This document shows, one piece after another, positions 31,551 through 41,716 of a stretch of DNA of 64,000 bases. The DNA comes from Photobacterium aquae (lineage in GTDB: Bacteria; Pseudomonadota; Gammaproteobacteria; Enterobacterales; Vibrionaceae), in assembly GCF_001029445.1 (NCBI RefSeq), contig NZ_LDOT01000011.1:62001-126000 (forward strand). The letters are read 5' to 3'. Below the pieces are notes generated by a model. That model was not told where the DNA came from. It saw only the letters and a program-made list of their open reading frames with translations, and searched no databases. The translations under genes were made by a program, and so were the position numbers. The first letter of the stretch is position 1, and each line of letters starts with the position of its first letter.

Positions 31551-32321
31551 ATGATGGCTGATAGTGTCTTAAACATGGTAGCGTCCCCTTCGCTGCGGAA
31601 AAAATCGCTGTGGGGAGGATTGGCTTTTTTCCTTTTTGTCATCGGTTTTACGGTTTGGCTATTTAATGCCGCGATTAACTGGATGACCGATGCCAACCGC
31701 TTGCCGCTATCACAGTTGGTGATTCAGGGAGAGCTCCATTACCTGACCCCGGCAGACGTGCGAAGCGGGATCCTCAAGCTTGACACTCTGGGTAGTTTTA
31801 TGACCCAGGATGTCGATGCCATCCAGTATGCGCTGGAAGAAATGCCGTGGGTTGCTCGTGCTGCGGTTCGTAAGCAGTGGCCCGATACCCTCAAGGTGTT
31901 TCTGGTTGAGCAGCAGCCGGTCGCGACGTGGAACAACCATTACCTGGTGAATGAGGCCGGTGAGGTGTTCCGGGCTCCGTTCGAGCAGGCCGGTCAGTCG
32001 CTGGTTAATCTCGATGGTCCAGAAGACAGTAGCGAGGAGCTCTTGGCCGCATTGCACGAAATGCAACCGGTGTTGCAGCGGGCTGGCTTCGAAATTGCTA
32101 CGCTGGCCTTGAATGAGCGTCGTGCCTGGCGGGTATGGCTGAGTAACGGAATCCGGCTTGAACTTGGGCGTCGCGAGCGGATGGAGCGACTGGCGCGTTT
32201 TGTCTCCCTCTATCCAGAGATGGAGAGTCAAGGCAAAGCCATCGAATATGTTGATTTGCGTTATGACACCGGAGCCGCAGTAGGCTGGAAAGTCGATGCT
32301 GAGCAGAACGAAAAACAGTAG
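31551..32321 (+). CDS. ftsQ: FtsQ, division protein
   Basis: 256 residues. Cytoplasmic N-terminus, one transmembrane helix (about 22-42, GLAFFLFVIGFTVWLFNAAI), a POTRA domain starting at LSQLVIQGELHYLTPADVR, and a beta domain. With FtsB and FtsL it links early and late division proteins. Ribosome site AAAGG lies 8 bases before the first ATG. ftsA follows 51 bases later. Confidence 0.94.
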   Translation: MMADSVLNMVASPSLRKKSLWGGLAFFLFVIGFTVWLFNAAINWMTDANRLPLSQLVIQGELHYLTPADVRSGILKLDTLGSFMTQDVDAIQYALEEMPWVARAAVRKQWPDTLKVFLVEQQPVATWNNHYLVNEAGEVFRAPFEQAGQSLVNLDGPEDSSEELLAALHEMQPVLQRAGFEIATLALNERRAWRVWLSNGIRLELGRRERMERLARFVSLYPEMESQGKAIEYVDLRYDTGAAVGWKVDAEQNEKQ

Positions 32322-32372
32322 CTGTCGTAGAGGATGGCTGCTGGTTTGGTATAACAAGATGAGCGTACGCTA

Positions 32373-33629
32373 ATGACGAAAGCAGCAGATAAAAAACTGA
32401 TAGTTGGCTTGGATATAGGTACATCTAAAGTCTGTGCTTTGGTTGGGGAAGTCTTGCCCGATGGCGAAGTGAATGTCATTGGCGAGGGTAGCAGCCCATC
32501 TGGCGGTATGGATAAAGGCGGGGTTAATGATCTTGAGTCCGTGGTTAAATCGGTACAGAGCGCAGTATACAAAGCGGAATTGATGGCAGACTGCCAGATC
32601 TCGTCGGTGTTTCTGTCGCTGTCCGGTAAGCATATTCGTTGCCAGACAGAGGAAGGCATGGTGCCAATCTCTGACAAAGAGGTCACTCAAGACGACGTCG
32701 ATAATGTTATCCATACGGCGAAGTCGGTAAAAATCAGTGATGAACATAAAGTTTTGCATGTTATTCCCCAAGAATTTGCTATTGATTATCAGGAGGGGAT
32801 TAAAAACCCTGTTGGATTGTCAGGGGTTCGCATGGAGGCAAATGTTCATCTCATTACGTGCCATAACGATATGGCTCGTAACATTGTCAAAGCGGTTGAG
32901 CGCTGCGACCTGAAGGTTGACCAGCTCATATTTTCAGGCTTGGCGGCAAGCCACGCGGTATTGACGCCTGATGAGCGAGAGCTCGGGGTCTGCGTGGTAG
33001 ATATCGGTGGCGGTACGATGGATATCGCGGTATGGACCGGTGGCGCGCTCCGCCATGCTGCGGTAATCCCGTACGCGGGGAACGTAGTGACCAGTGATAT
33101 CGCCTACGCCTTCGGTACGCCGCTTGGCGATGCCGAAGAGATCAAGGTTAAGTACGGTTGCGCACTGAGCGAACTGGTCAGCAAAGATGCCAAGGTCGAT
33201 GTGCCGAGTGTTGGTGGTCGACCATCGCGCAGTTTGCAGAGTCAAACATTGGCTGAGGTTATCGAGCCTCGTTATAGCGAGCTGCTTGGATTAGTAAACC
33301 AGAAAGTCATTGAAGTACAAGAACAACTGCGTAATGCGGGGGTGAAGCACCAGTTAGCTGCCGGGATTGTCCTGACAGGTGGTGCAGCCCAGATGGAAGG
33401 GCTTGTTGAATGTGCCGAGCGTGTATTCAGCAACCAGGTCCGGGTCGGTTTGCCATTGGATGTGGTCGGACTGACGGAGCACGTACAAGCTCCGCATTAT
33501 GCAACGGCAGTAGGATTACTGCATTACGGAAAGGACAGTCAGACATTTGATGATAGTGATTTGGAGCCGAAACGTTCGGTCTCAAGTATTTTCACTAAAA
33601 TCAGTGGCTGGCTAAGAAAAGAATTTTAA
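32373..33629 (+). CDS. ftsA: FtsA, actin-like membrane tether of the Z-ring
   Basis: 418 residues. Actin-family ATPase motifs: IVGLDIGTSKVCALVGE (phosphate 1), VVDIGGGTMDIAVWTGG (phosphate 2) and GIVLTGGAAQMEGL (adenosine). The C-terminal amphipathic membrane-targeting helix SIFTKISGWLRKEF is intact. It anchors FtsZ filaments to the inner membrane and recruits later division proteins. ftsZ follows after 33 bases. Confidence 0.97.
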   Translation: MTKAADKKLIVGLDIGTSKVCALVGEVLPDGEVNVIGEGSSPSGGMDKGGVNDLESVVKSVQSAVYKAELMADCQISSVFLSLSGKHIRCQTEEGMVPISDKEVTQDDVDNVIHTAKSVKISDEHKVLHVIPQEFAIDYQEGIKNPVGLSGVRMEANVHLITCHNDMARNIVKAVERCDLKVDQLIFSGLAASHAVLTPDERELGVCVVDIGGGTMDIAVWTGGALRHAAVIPYAGNVVTSDIAYAFGTPLGDAEEIKVKYGCALSELVSKDAKVDVPSVGGRPSRSLQSQTLAEVIEPRYSELLGLVNQKVIEVQEQLRNAGVKHQLAAGIVLTGGAAQMEGLVECAERVFSNQVRVGLPLDVVGLTEHVQAPHYATAVGLLHYGKDSQTFDDSDLEPKRSVSSIFTKISGWLRKEF

Positions 33630-33662
33630 ACCTGATGCAAACAGGATGGACGGAGAGAACAC

Positions 33663-34841
33663 ATGTTTGAACCGATGATGGAAATGTCTGATGAGGCAGT
33701 AATCAAGGTCATTGGCGTTGGCGGCGGCGGTGGTAATGCCGTTGATCACATGGTACGTGAGTCAATTGAAGGGGTTGAGTTCATCAGCGTTAACACTGAT
33801 GCTCAGGCGCTTCGTAAAAGTAGCGTCAACACGGTAATCCAAATTGGTGGCGCAATCACCAAAGGATTGGGTGCCGGTGCCAACCCACAGGTTGGCCGTG
33901 ATTCGGCGCTCGAAGATCGCGAGGCGATCAAAGCTGAGCTTCAAGGCTCAGATATGATTTTCATTGCTGCTGGTATGGGCGGCGGTACCGGTACCGGTGC
34001 AGCGCCAATCATTGCCGAAGTGGCAAAAGAGCTGGGTATCCTGACGGTAGCGGTGGTCACCAAGCCATTTAGCTTCGAAGGCAAAAAACGCATGGCGTTT
34101 GCCGAGCAGGGCATTGAAGAGCTGTCAAAGCATGTTGACTCTCTGATCACTATCCCTAACGAAAAGCTGCTCAAGGTATTGGGTCGCGGCATTACGTTGC
34201 TGGACGCTTTTGCCAAGGCAAACGACGTGCTGAAGAACGCCGTGCAGGGCATCGCCGAGCTGATCACCCGTCCGGGTATGATCAACGTCGACTTTGCTGA
34301 CGTTCGTACCGTGATGTCTGAGATGGGTCATGCCATGATGGGTAGCGGTGTCGCAACGGGTGATGATCGTGCTGAAGAAGCGGCTGAGATGGCAATTTCA
34401 AGCCCGCTGCTTGAAGATATCGATCTTGCTGGTGCTCGCGGCGTGCTGGTTAACATCACGGCGGGTATGGATATGCGTCTTGACGAGTTCGAAACCGTGG
34501 GTAACACCGTTAAGGCGTTCGCGTCTGACAACGCGACTGTGGTTATCGGTACTTCGCTTGACCCTGATATGTCTGACGAGCTACGGGTTACTGTTGTGGC
34601 AACAGGTATTGGCAAAGAGTCAAAGCCTGATATCACGCTTGTGACAACAAGCAAACCTGCGCCAGCTGTGGCACAGGAAAAGCCGGTTGTTGCAGCTCCG
34701 GTAGCGGAAGAGAGCAAGCCTGCTCCGATGACGCAGTCGGCACCTGTTGCAGACAACGCGCAAGCCGTTGCCAAGGCGAAGCCACAAGCTGATCATGACT
34801 ATCTGGATATTCCAGCATTCTTGCGTAAACAAGCCGACTAA
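33663..34841 (+). CDS. ftsZ: FtsZ, tubulin-like division ring protein
   Basis: 392 residues. GTP-binding signature GGGTGTG at 106-112, and the synergy-loop region [12 protein letters not shown] linker rich in Ala, Pro and Lys (about 318-375) follows, then the conserved C-terminal peptide [14 protein letters not shown] that binds FtsA, ZipA and other partners. It polymerises at midcell as the division scaffold. Ribosome site GGAGAG lies 5-10 bases upstream. Confidence 0.98.
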   Translation: MFEPMMEMSDEAVIKVIGVGGGGGNAVDHMVRESIEGVEFISVNTDAQALRKSSVNTVIQIGGAITKGLGAGANPQVGRDSALEDREAIKAELQGSDMIFIAAGMGGGTGTGAAPIIAEVAKELGILTVAVVTKPFSFEGKKRMAFAEQGIEELSKHVDSLITIPNEKLLKVLGRGITLLDAFAKANDVLKNAVQGIAELITRPGMINVDFADVRTVMSEMGHAMMGSGVATGDDRAEEAAEMAISSPLLEDIDLAGARGVLVNITAGMDMRLDEFETVGNTVKAFASDNATVVIGTSLDPDMSDELRVTVVATGIGKESKPDITLVTTSKPAPAVAQEKPVVAAPVAEESKPAPMTQSAPVADNAQAVAKAKPQADHDYLDIPAFLRKQAD

Positions 34842-34864
34842 CAGTGACCTGTTTCGCAAATTAT

Positions 34865-34893
34865 TTGGGAAACATGTGTCAAAGTGGTATGAT
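34865..34893 (+). promoter_or_regulatory. Promoter of lpxC
   Basis: TTGGGA (34865-34870) and TATGAT (34888-34893) are 17 bases apart, in the ftsZ-lpxC gap. The leader is about 65 bases. No terminator separates ftsZ from lpxC, so read-through should add to expression. Confidence 0.6.
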
Positions 34894-34964
34894 GTTTGTC
34901 CTTGCCTTAATTTTATACAGAGGCAAGGGCCAGCATTCGGCAAATTTGAGTTGAGATTAAGCAG

Positions 34965-35882
34965 ATGATCAGACAACGTACTTTGAAAAGCATCGTCAAG
35001 ACGACCGGGGTGGGTTTGCACTCGGGCCGTAAGGTGACGCTTATTCTTCGTCCTGCTGCAGCTAACACTGGTGTTATTTACCGTCGTACAGACTTGAATC
35101 CACCTGTTGATTTTCCTGCAGACGCCGATTCAGTGCGTGACACTATGCTATGTACCGCCTTGGTGAACGAGGAGGGTGTACGCATCTCAACGGTTGAGCA
35201 CTTGAATGCTGCGTTGGCAGGTATGGGTATCGATAATGTTATTATCGAGGTGGATGCACCGGAAATTCCGATTATGGACGGTAGCGCCAGCCCATTTATT
35301 TACCTGTTGCAATCAGCCGGTATTGATCCTCTGAATATGCCTAAGCGTTTTCTGCGGATCAAGAAAACCGTGCGTGTCGAAGACGGAGACAAGTGGGCCG
35401 AGCTTCGTCCACACAATGGTTTTCGTCTGGACTTTGCCATTGAATTTAACCACCCAGCGATTGATGCCGAACAACAGCGCTTGGTGGTAGATTTTTCAAG
35501 CCAGTCGTTTGTCAAAGACATTAGCCGCGCTCGTACCTTTGGGTTTATGCGCGATATTGAGTACCTCCAGTCACAGAATTTGGCTCTGGGTGGCAGCTTT
35601 GATAACGCTATCGTTCTGGATGATTACCGTATCCTGAATGACGAGGGTTTGCGTTTTGACAATGAGTTGGTGACTCACAAGGTGCTCGATGCGATCGGCG
35701 ACCTATACATGTGCGGTCATAACATTATTGGTGAAATGGTGGCATACAAATCGGGCCATGCCCTGAACAACAAGCTGCTTCGTGCAGTATTGGCTGATCA
35801 GGAAGCCTATGAGTGGTCAACCTTTGAGGATGAGCAGCAGGTACCTGTTACTTTTGCTCAGCCAGGTATGGTGTTGGCTTAA
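34965..35882 (+). CDS. lpxC: LpxC, UDP-3-O-acyl-N-acetylglucosamine deacetylase
   Basis: 305 residues, E. coli length. Zinc ligands are expected in [12 protein letters not shown] (His near 79) and [15 protein letters not shown] (His near 238, Asp near 242), with catalytic His in [11 protein letters not shown]. It catalyses the committed step of lipid A synthesis in the cytoplasm. The C-terminus (FAQPGMVLA) ends in small and hydrophobic residues, the type recognised by FtsH in E. coli LpxC (there LAVLA). Confidence 0.97.
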   Translation: MIRQRTLKSIVKTTGVGLHSGRKVTLILRPAAANTGVIYRRTDLNPPVDFPADADSVRDTMLCTALVNEEGVRISTVEHLNAALAGMGIDNVIIEVDAPEIPIMDGSASPFIYLLQSAGIDPLNMPKRFLRIKKTVRVEDGDKWAELRPHNGFRLDFAIEFNHPAIDAEQQRLVVDFSSQSFVKDISRARTFGFMRDIEYLQSQNLALGGSFDNAIVLDDYRILNDEGLRFDNELVTHKVLDAIGDLYMCGHNIIGEMVAYKSGHALNNKLLRAVLADQEAYEWSTFEDEQQVPVTFAQPGMVLA

Positions 35883-35901
35883 GTGCCAGTCACAGAATTA
35901 T

Positions 35902-35934
35902 AAAAAACGCCGGACATTGTCCGGCGTTTTTTTT
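35902..35934. terminator. Bidirectional terminator between lpxC and dciA
   Basis: Stem AAAAAACGCCGGAC / GTCCGGCGTTTTTT with loop ATT, followed by T8. The A run on the left allows function for the convergent dciA transcript. Confidence 0.9.
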
Positions 35935-35972
35935 GGTTGTTTGTCTTTGTTGGGGGTAAAGCGAGAGTGGTG

Positions 35973-36443
35973 CTACGACGTTTCGTCGTTACGTTTGTCC
36001 GCCGCCAAGGCTGCAATACGCTCAAGCCTGCGTTTTATTTTTTCAGGCGCACTGTCAGCTGTTTGCAATAGGTAACCGGCCGCCTTGGCGGTAAGGGGTT
36101 TGCGGCGGATCGCCGGCGATTTCGGTTTGTATTCAGGGGCGATGGCTGCCAATGCCGGATTTACTTTTACCTCGATGGTAACCAGGTTCGGCAGTATGTT
36201 TTCCCGTAGAGTACGTAACAAATTGAGCCGCTCGTAATTGAGCCGCATCGACCAGGCCGCGGAGGCTGTTTCAATAACCAGTACGCCCTGACGGTAGTTG
36301 CTTACTCGGCAGTGGTCGGCACAGTTCAGGTGCTGTTTGACCGCTTTGTCGAGTTTGCTCAGTGCGATAGCCCGCTGCTGGATATTTCCGAGGGAGCTGT
36401 CATCAAGCAAATCGGTTGTTGGTTTGGGGCGGTGGTCACGCAT
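35973..36443 (-). CDS. dciA: DciA, DUF721-family replicative helicase-associated protein
   Basis: 156 residues. The N-terminal DUF721 core (about 20-110) includes HCRVSNYRQGVLVIETASAAW (shortened to GVLVIETASAAW), followed by a basic, probably disordered tail. DciA assists loading of the DnaB helicase in the many bacteria that lack DnaC; the Vibrio cholerae protein is a studied example with the same position between lpxC and secA. It is transcribed towards lpxC and away from secA. Confidence 0.88.
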   Translation of the reverse strand: MRDHRPKPTTDLLDDSSLGNIQQRAIALSKLDKAVKQHLNCADHCRVSNYRQGVLVIETASAAWSMRLNYERLNLLRTLRENILPNLVTIEVKVNPALAAIAPEYKPKSPAIRRKPLTAKAAGYLLQTADSAPEKIKRRLERIAALAADKRNDETS

Positions 36444-36528
36444 GTCTTGGGGATTTCTCGCTATAAAAAATAAGGAGTGAGCTCTAATTTTTCGTATATG
36501 GTAAACCCTGCTAGGGGATTAATCATAG

Positions 36529-36557
36529 GCGACACCATTAATATGGCTTATTATAAC
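36529..36557 (+). promoter_or_regulatory. Probable promoter of secA
   Basis: GCGACA (36529-36534) and TATAAC (36552-36557) are 17 bases apart. Transcription would begin near 36564 and give a leader of about 300 bases. It lies in the dciA-secA divergent gap. Confidence 0.45.
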
Positions 36558-36563
36558 AGGCTT

Positions 36564-36862
36564 GGGGGTGCAGTGGCTAAGGTCTAGCCAAAAGCCACGG
36601 TATCGGGCTCTGACGATGGGCTGCCTGGCCGAAAAACAGGGTTAGTTTCATTTTTCCCTTGAAAATGGTGCCAAGGGGCACAATATCTTCATTAACACTG
36701 TTTTTCGCATGAGTTTCCGTCGCCACATCGTGGTAGCTGAGTACGGGACAGGGATGATATACCTGGCTGCACATTGCATGCTGGTTATGACCCGGTAGAA
36801 ACATTCAGATTAAGCAATTCAGCGATATTTTGCTGAAACAACAAAGAGAAAACGGCAACGCC
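36564..36862 (+). other. Long untranslated region before secA, no secM
   Basis: About 300 bases without a convincing gene. It holds small hairpins, GGCTA-AGGTC-TAGCC (36575-36589) and GTGCC-AAGG-GGCAC (36668-36681). It also contains a 29-codon frame (36709-36798, MSFRRHIVVAEYGTG...) that lacks a ribosome-binding site. No SecM-like signal peptide or FxxxxWIxxxxGIRAGP arrest motif is present in any frame I read. A 75-codon frame on the opposite strand (36577-36804) also has no ribosome site. Confidence 0.5.
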
Positions 36863-39589
36863 ATGTTATCAAAACTACTGACAAAAATTATCGGTAGCCG
36901 TAACGACCGCACTCTGCGTCGTATGCGCAAAATTGTTGACCAGATCAACAAACTTGAACCGCAGTTTGAAAGCCTGCAGGACGAAGAACTGAAGGCAAAA
37001 ACCGTAGAGTTTCGTGAGCGCCTTGAGCAAGGTGAAAACCTTGACCAGCTGCTACCTGAAGCATTTGCAACGGTTCGTGAAGCGTCGAAGCGCGTATACG
37101 GCATGCGTCACTTTGATGTCCAGCTGATTGGCGGTATGGTACTGAACAACTGCCAAATCGCTGAGATGCGTACTGGTGAAGGTAAAACCTTGACCGCAAC
37201 CCTGCCAGCTTATCTTAATGCGTTGACTGGTAAAGGTGTTCACATTGTTACCGTGAACGACTACCTTGCAGCCCGCGATGCGGAAACCAACCGCCCACTC
37301 TTTGAATTCCTCGGTATGACCGTCGGGATCAACGTACCGAATATGGCCCCGCAGGCGAAGAAAGAAGCCTATGCCGCCGACGTTCTGTACGGCACTAACA
37401 ACGAATTCGGTTTTGACTACCTGCGCGATAATATGGCTTTCCGTCCGGAAGACCGTGTACAGCGTGAGCGTTTCTTTGCTGTGGTCGATGAGGTGGACTC
37501 GATCCTTATCGATGAGGCCCGTACGCCGCTGATCATTTCCGGCCCGGCCGAAGACAGCTCTGAGCTGTATATCAAGATCAACACCCTGATCCCGCAGCTG
37601 GTTAAGCAGGATAAGGAAGACAGCGAAGAATACCGTGGCGAAGGCCACTATACCCTTGACGAGAAATCCAAGCAGGTCCACCTGACTGAAAATGGCCAGG
37701 AGTTCGTCGAGGAACTGATGAAGCAGCACAAGATGATGGAAGAGGACGATACCCTGTATTCTCCTGCCAACATCAGTTTGTTGCACCATATCAATGCCGC
37801 CCTGCGCGCGCATGTGCTGTTCGAGCGCGATGTCGACTATATCGTGAAGGACGATGAGGTGATCATCGTTGACGAACACACTGGCCGTACAATGCCTGGC
37901 CGCCGTTGGTCTGAAGGCCTGCATCAGGCTGTTGAAGCTAAAGAAGGCGTGAAGATCCAGAACGAGAACCAGACGCTGGCTTCGATTACCTTCCAGAACT
38001 ACTTCCGCCTGTATACCAAACTGTCAGGTATGACAGGTACAGCTGATACCGAAGCGTTTGAATTCCAGTCAATCTATGGTCTGGAAACCGTGGTATTGCC
38101 AACCAATAAACCGATGATCCGCGATGATATGGGTGATTTGGTTTATATGACCGAACTAGAGAAGTTCGCGGCAATTAGCGAAGATATCAAACAGCGTGTC
38201 GAAAAAGGCCAGCCTGTATTGGTTGGTACGGTATCGATTGAAAAGTCAGAGTTGCTTTCTAGTGCTCTGAAAAAGCAAGGTATCAAGCACGAAGTGCTTA
38301 ACGCCAAGTTCCACGAACGTGAGGCCGATATTGTTGCCGAAGCCGGTGCTCCTGGCGCGGTAACCATTGCGACTAACATGGCCGGTCGTGGTACCGACAT
38401 CGTGCTGGGTGGTTCTTGGAAGTCACAAGCTGAGAAACTGGTTAATCCAACCGAAGAACAACTGGCTCAGTTGAAAGCCGATTGGCAAGTCCGCCATGAT
38501 GCCGTATTGGCGTCGGGCGGCCTGCATATTATCGGTACCGAGCGTCATGAATCACGCCGTATCGATAACCAGCTCCGTGGCCGTTCAGGCCGTCAGGGTG
38601 ATGCCGGTTCATCACGCTTCTACCTGTCGATGGAAGATGGCCTGATGCGTATCTTTGCGTCTGATCGTGTTTCTAACATGATGAAGAAGCTGGGTATGGA
38701 AGAAGGCGAAGCGATTGAGCACCCATGGGTGACCAAGGCAATCGAGAACGCCCAGCGCAAGGTGGAAGGCCGTAACTTTGATATCCGTAAGCAGTTGCTT
38801 GAGTTCGATGATGTGGCCAACGACCAGCGTAAGGTGGTTTACGAGCTACGCGACGAGCTGATGAATGCTGACGATATCAGCGATATGATCGAGCATAACC
38901 GCGAAGATGTGTTTAATGATTTGATTGATGCCTATATCCCACCACAGTCTCTGGAAGAAATGTGGGATATCGCAGGCCTTGAAGATCGTCTGAAGTCGGA
39001 TTTTGATCTGGACCTGCCAATTCAGCAGTGGTTGGATAGCGAAGAGAAACTGTACGAAGAAGCTCTGCGCGAACGTATTGTTGAGCAGGCTGTGGCTGTT
39101 TACCGCCAGAAAGAAGAGGTTGTTGGTGCTCCTGTACTGCGCAACTTCGAGAAGACGGTAATGCTGCAGAATCTTGATACGCTATGGAAAGAACACTTGG
39201 CGGCGATGGATCATCTACGTCAGGGTATTCACCTGCGTGGCTACGCTCAGAAGAACCCTAAGCAGGAGTACAAGCGTGAGTCGTTTGAACTGTTTGAGGG
39301 GATGCTTGAAAGCCTGAAGGCTGACGTGATTGCTATTCTTAGCAAGGTTCGCGTGCAGCAGCAGGAAGAAGTTGATCGTATGGAAGCCGAGCGCCGTCGT
39401 CAGGCAGAAGAGCTTGCCCGTCGTCAGCAATTCCAGCATCAAAATGCCGAAAACCAGATTGCCGATGAAAGCCAAGATGAGGACGGTGCAGAGCCTTATC
39501 ATCGTGAAGAACGCAAGGTTGGCCGCAATGAGCCGTGTCCTTGTGGTTCAGGCAAGAAATACAAGCAGTGCCACGGTAAGATTAACTAA
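36863..39589 (+). CDS. secA: SecA, preprotein translocase motor ATPase
   Basis: 908 residues from [20 protein letters not shown], the E. coli-like start; an ATG 11 codons earlier is less likely. Walker [12 protein letters not shown] (102-112), [11 protein letters not shown] for Walker B, the second nucleotide domain with GRSGRQGD, and a C-terminal zinc-binding [14 protein letters not shown] that contacts SecB. It drives unfolded proteins through SecYEG. The ribosome-binding site is weak and distant (AGAG about 14 bases upstream), which fits controlled initiation. Confidence 0.97.
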   Translation: MLSKLLTKIIGSRNDRTLRRMRKIVDQINKLEPQFESLQDEELKAKTVEFRERLEQGENLDQLLPEAFATVREASKRVYGMRHFDVQLIGGMVLNNCQIAEMRTGEGKTLTATLPAYLNALTGKGVHIVTVNDYLAARDAETNRPLFEFLGMTVGINVPNMAPQAKKEAYAADVLYGTNNEFGFDYLRDNMAFRPEDRVQRERFFAVVDEVDSILIDEARTPLIISGPAEDSSELYIKINTLIPQLVKQDKEDSEEYRGEGHYTLDEKSKQVHLTENGQEFVEELMKQHKMMEEDDTLYSPANISLLHHINAALRAHVLFERDVDYIVKDDEVIIVDEHTGRTMPGRRWSEGLHQAVEAKEGVKIQNENQTLASITFQNYFRLYTKLSGMTGTADTEAFEFQSIYGLETVVLPTNKPMIRDDMGDLVYMTELEKFAAISEDIKQRVEKGQPVLVGTVSIEKSELLSSALKKQGIKHEVLNAKFHEREADIVAEAGAPGAVTIATNMAGRGTDIVLGGSWKSQAEKLVNPTEEQLAQLKADWQVRHDAVLASGGLHIIGTERHESRRIDNQLRGRSGRQGDAGSSRFYLSMEDGLMRIFASDRVSNMMKKLGMEEGEAIEHPWVTKAIENAQRKVEGRNFDIRKQLLEFDDVANDQRKVVYELRDELMNADDISDMIEHNREDVFNDLIDAYIPPQSLEEMWDIAGLEDRLKSDFDLDLPIQQWLDSEEKLYEEALRERIVEQAVAVYRQKEEVVGAPVLRNFEKTVMLQNLDTLWKEHLAAMDHLRQGIHLRGYAQKNPKQEYKRESFELFEGMLESLKADVIAILSKVRVQQQEEVDRMEAERRRQAEELARRQQFQHQNAENQIADESQDEDGAEPYHREERKVGRNEPCPCGSGKKYKQCHGKIN

Positions 39590-39608
39590 TCTTACCCGGG
39601 ACTCAATG

Positions 39609-39640
39609 AAAAGGCCGCGCAAGCGGCCTTTTGTTTATTT
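39609..39640 (+). terminator. Terminator between secA and mutT
   Basis: Stem AAAAGGCCGC / GCGGCCTTTT with loop GCAA, then TTTTGTTTATTT, 20 bases after the secA stop. mutT starts only 30 bases later, so it is probably expressed partly by read-through, as no clear promoter remains. Confidence 0.85.
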
Positions 39641-39669
39641 GAAACCAAGAGAAAGAAATTGGAGCTGGC

Positions 39670-40089
39670 GTGGTTCAGAATAAGAAGCAAGTATGGATTT
39701 CTGCGGGAATTATTTTCAACGTAACGCAGGATAAGGTGTTTATTACCCGCCGGGCGGCATCGGCTCACAAGGGCGGCTTTTGGGAGTTTGCCGGTGGCAA
39801 GGTAGAACAGGATGAAACTGCTGAGCAGGCTGTGATCCGTGAACTGCACGAGGAGGTGGGGATTGAGGCAACAGAGCTCGAGCACTTCATGGCATTGGAG
39901 CATGATTACCCTGACAAGGCATTGAAGTTTGATTTTTTCTTGGTCAAAGCATTTGAGGGGGAAGCGTTCGGCAAAGAAGGTCAGCCGGGCGAGTGGGTTG
40001 CTTTGGAGCGGCTACATGAATATGCGTTTCCCGAAGCGAATGATGTCGTATTGGAAAAATTGTTGGCGCGGTGTGTTAACGAAAAATAA
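39670..40089 (+). CDS. mutT: MutT-type Nudix hydrolase (8-oxo-dGTP diphosphatase)
   Basis: 139 residues with a GTG start; GGAG lies five bases upstream and no in-frame ATG fits the family N-terminus. The Nudix box runs from Gly43 to Ile65 (GGKVEQDET ... RELHEEVGI). MutT removes oxidised 8-oxo-dGTP from the nucleotide pool and prevents A-to-C transversions. Position directly after secA is conserved in gammaproteobacteria. Confidence 0.95.
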   Translation: MVQNKKQVWISAGIIFNVTQDKVFITRRAASAHKGGFWEFAGGKVEQDETAEQAVIRELHEEVGIEATELEHFMALEHDYPDKALKFDFFLVKAFEGEAFGKEGQPGEWVALERLHEYAFPEANDVVLEKLLARCVNEK

Positions 40090-40111
40090 GGGGCGAGGTT
40101 TTCCTTGCCCC
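40083..40111 (-). terminator. Terminator of the coaE-zapD-yacG transcript
   Basis: On the minus strand: GGGGCAAGG-AAAA-CCTCGCCCC (9 bp, one G-T pair) followed by TTATTTTTC. It overlaps the last bases of mutT and could also slow the opposing mutT transcript. Confidence 0.78.
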
Positions 40112-40120
40112 CTGATTGGG

Positions 40121-40339
40121 TTAGTAGCCCATATCTTCCGACCAGCCATCTGAATCGGACATATCCGGTGCCCCGGGGATTGCTTTCTCTTCTTCAGCCC
40201 ATTCGCCCAGATCGATGAGCTGGCAGCGTTTACAGCAAAATGGACGGAATGGGCTTTGCTCGCCCCACACTACATCGGTTTTACAGGTCGGGCACTTGAC
40301 GATAGTTGGTGATGCCGTGCGATTTTGGGTTTGTGTCAT
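40121..40339 (-). CDS. yacG: YacG, zinc-binding DNA gyrase inhibitor
   Basis: 72 residues from [20 protein letters not shown]. Zinc ligands are Cys16, Cys19, Cys35 and Cys39; Cys36 is an extra cysteine. The core [23 protein letters not shown] is shared with E. coli YacG (quoted here in parts: [18 protein letters not shown]). It binds GyrB and blocks DNA binding by gyrase. A longer in-frame reading upstream would overlap zapD entirely and is rejected. zapD ends 8 bases upstream. Confidence 0.95.
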   Translation of the reverse strand: MTQTQNRTASPTIVKCPTCKTDVVWGEQSPFRPFCCKRCQLIDLGEWAEEEKAIPGAPDMSDSDGWSEDMGY

Positions 40340-40347
40340 GGCGAGCC

Positions 40348-41085
40348 TCAGCAGATAGCCAGTTTGAATTCGATGCATTCTGCTATGCAGGCCCCTTCCT
40401 CGAAAGGCAAGAAGCGGATGGCAAAGCGACTGCGGTGACCCGATATCATAGGGTAAACCCCATGGCTTGGGCAAATATCCAAACGGAGCAGGCAGGCATC
40501 TTCGGCTTCGTGCTGATAAAAGCCGCTACGTGCAACTTGTGGTGAAAACTGGCCTGATTCCCTGATCAGTTTTAGCCATAGCCCCAGTGCATGGCTGAGT
40601 TCCTGTATCTGGTTCAGCCAATTTTGCATGTCGTTTTGTTTGTGGGCCAGAGGAAGGTGCTGCCAGTGGTGCAGTGCTGGCAAATCAAAGCAACAGCTTC
40701 CCCCTGGGATCGACAGGCGTTGTTTAATCCCGCCCAGAAAGCGGTCTTCGCGGAGTTCTTGACCGAGACGGTTGGCACTTAGTAGTTGGTGCTGGGCTGA
40801 CTCCAGTGAGTCGAGCAGTTCGAGCAGGGCATTTTGGTCAACCCCCTCGATATTGAGCCATTGTTTGAGCTTTTCGCGCTGCTTGTCGAGATCTTTGGCG
40901 AGTTCGGCCTTGAGCTGGATTTGGTCTAGGATCTCAAGCAAGTCGAACAGGGCGCGGAAGAATACCTGATATTGCCATTGGTCGGTAAGTTTGGCGGCAT
41001 GGCTCATCTGGCGGATCAAGTATTCCAGCCGCAGGTAGATGCGGACTTTTTCGTTCAGCGGGTGCTCGTAACGATTAACTTGCAT
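40348..41085 (-). CDS. zapD: ZapD, FtsZ-associated protein
   Basis: 245 residues starting at [15 protein letters not shown], close to the E. coli start; an ATG six codons earlier is possible but places CGGA next to the initiator. The helical N-terminal part (about 15-120) and the [18 protein letters not shown] and [11 protein letters not shown] stretches are diagnostic. It cross-links FtsZ filaments into bundles. coaE-zapD-yacG is a conserved gene trio. Confidence 0.94.
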   Translation of the reverse strand: MQVNRYEHPLNEKVRIYLRLEYLIRQMSHAAKLTDQWQYQVFFRALFDLLEILDQIQLKAELAKDLDKQREKLKQWLNIEGVDQNALLELLDSLESAQHQLLSANRLGQELREDRFLGGIKQRLSIPGGSCCFDLPALHHWQHLPLAHKQNDMQNWLNQIQELSHALGLWLKLIRESGQFSPQVARSGFYQHEAEDACLLRLDICPSHGVYPMISGHRSRFAIRFLPFEEGACIAECIEFKLAIC

Positions 41086-41108
41086 AGTGACAATCCGATT
41101 CATTCCGT

Positions 41109-41714
41109 TCAGATATTGCTCTTCGCGAGCGCTAAGTAGTATTGGTGCAACTGGGCGGTTTTTTCGCGCAGGTTGCTACCATCTCCATTATTGCAGATAA
41201 CATCATCCGCGACGTCAAGGCGCTGCTGGCGGGATGCCTGTGCCGCGAGTATCTTGACGACTTGCTCCGCCGATACGCCATCGCGAGCCGTCGTACGGCT
41301 GATCTGTACCTCTTCGCTGACATCGACCACAAGTAGTCGGTCCGTCATCTGCTGGAGGTTATTTTCGACCATTAACGGTACCACGAGCAGGCAGTAGGGG
41401 GCGGTTGATGCTATGATTTCTGCCTGCATTTTTTCCCTGATCAGCGGATGCAGTAAGTTATCCAGCCATGATTTCAGGCTACTGTCATTGAAGATAGCAT
41501 CGCGTAATTTACTACGGTTGAGTTGGCCGTCTGTCAGTAGGATGTCAGAGCCAAGTTTTTGTTTTATCGCGTTAAGCCCTGCAGAGCCTGGGGCAACGAC
41601 ATCTCGCGCAATGACATCGGCATCAATGATATCGATGCCGTATTCTGCAAACAGGTTGGCCACGGTCGTTTTGCCGCTGCCGATCCCGCCGGTTAGTCCG
41701 ATCACCATCGTCAT
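41109..41714 (-). CDS. coaE: CoaE, dephospho-CoA kinase
   Basis: 201 residues. P-loop GGIGSGKT at 9-16, then the DADVIARDVV motif near residue 31 that binds substrate. It phosphorylates the 3' hydroxyl of dephospho-CoA, the last step of coenzyme A synthesis. pilD ends 2 bases upstream, so coaE is at the end of the pilus gene run and probably cotranscribed with pilD. Confidence 0.96.
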   Translation of the reverse strand: MTMVIGLTGGIGSGKTTVANLFAEYGIDIIDADVIARDVVAPGSAGLNAIKQKLGSDILLTDGQLNRSKLRDAIFNDSSLKSWLDNLLHPLIREKMQAEIIASTAPYCLLVVPLMVENNLQQMTDRLLVVDVSEEVQISRTTARDGVSAEQVVKILAAQASRQQRLDVADDVICNNGDGSNLREKTAQLHQYYLALAKSNI

Positions 41715-41716
41715 GG

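Noticed and set aside
36498..36587. 29-codon frame (MVNPARGLIIGDTINMAYYN...) as a SecM substitute
   Set aside because: It overlaps the probable secA promoter, has no signal peptide and no arrest-like motif.
36577..36804. 75-codon frame on the minus strand between dciA and secA
   Set aside because: An in-frame stop lies directly before its ATG, no Shine-Dalgarno sequence is present, and the protein resembles nothing I recognise; it fits chance in non-coding DNA.
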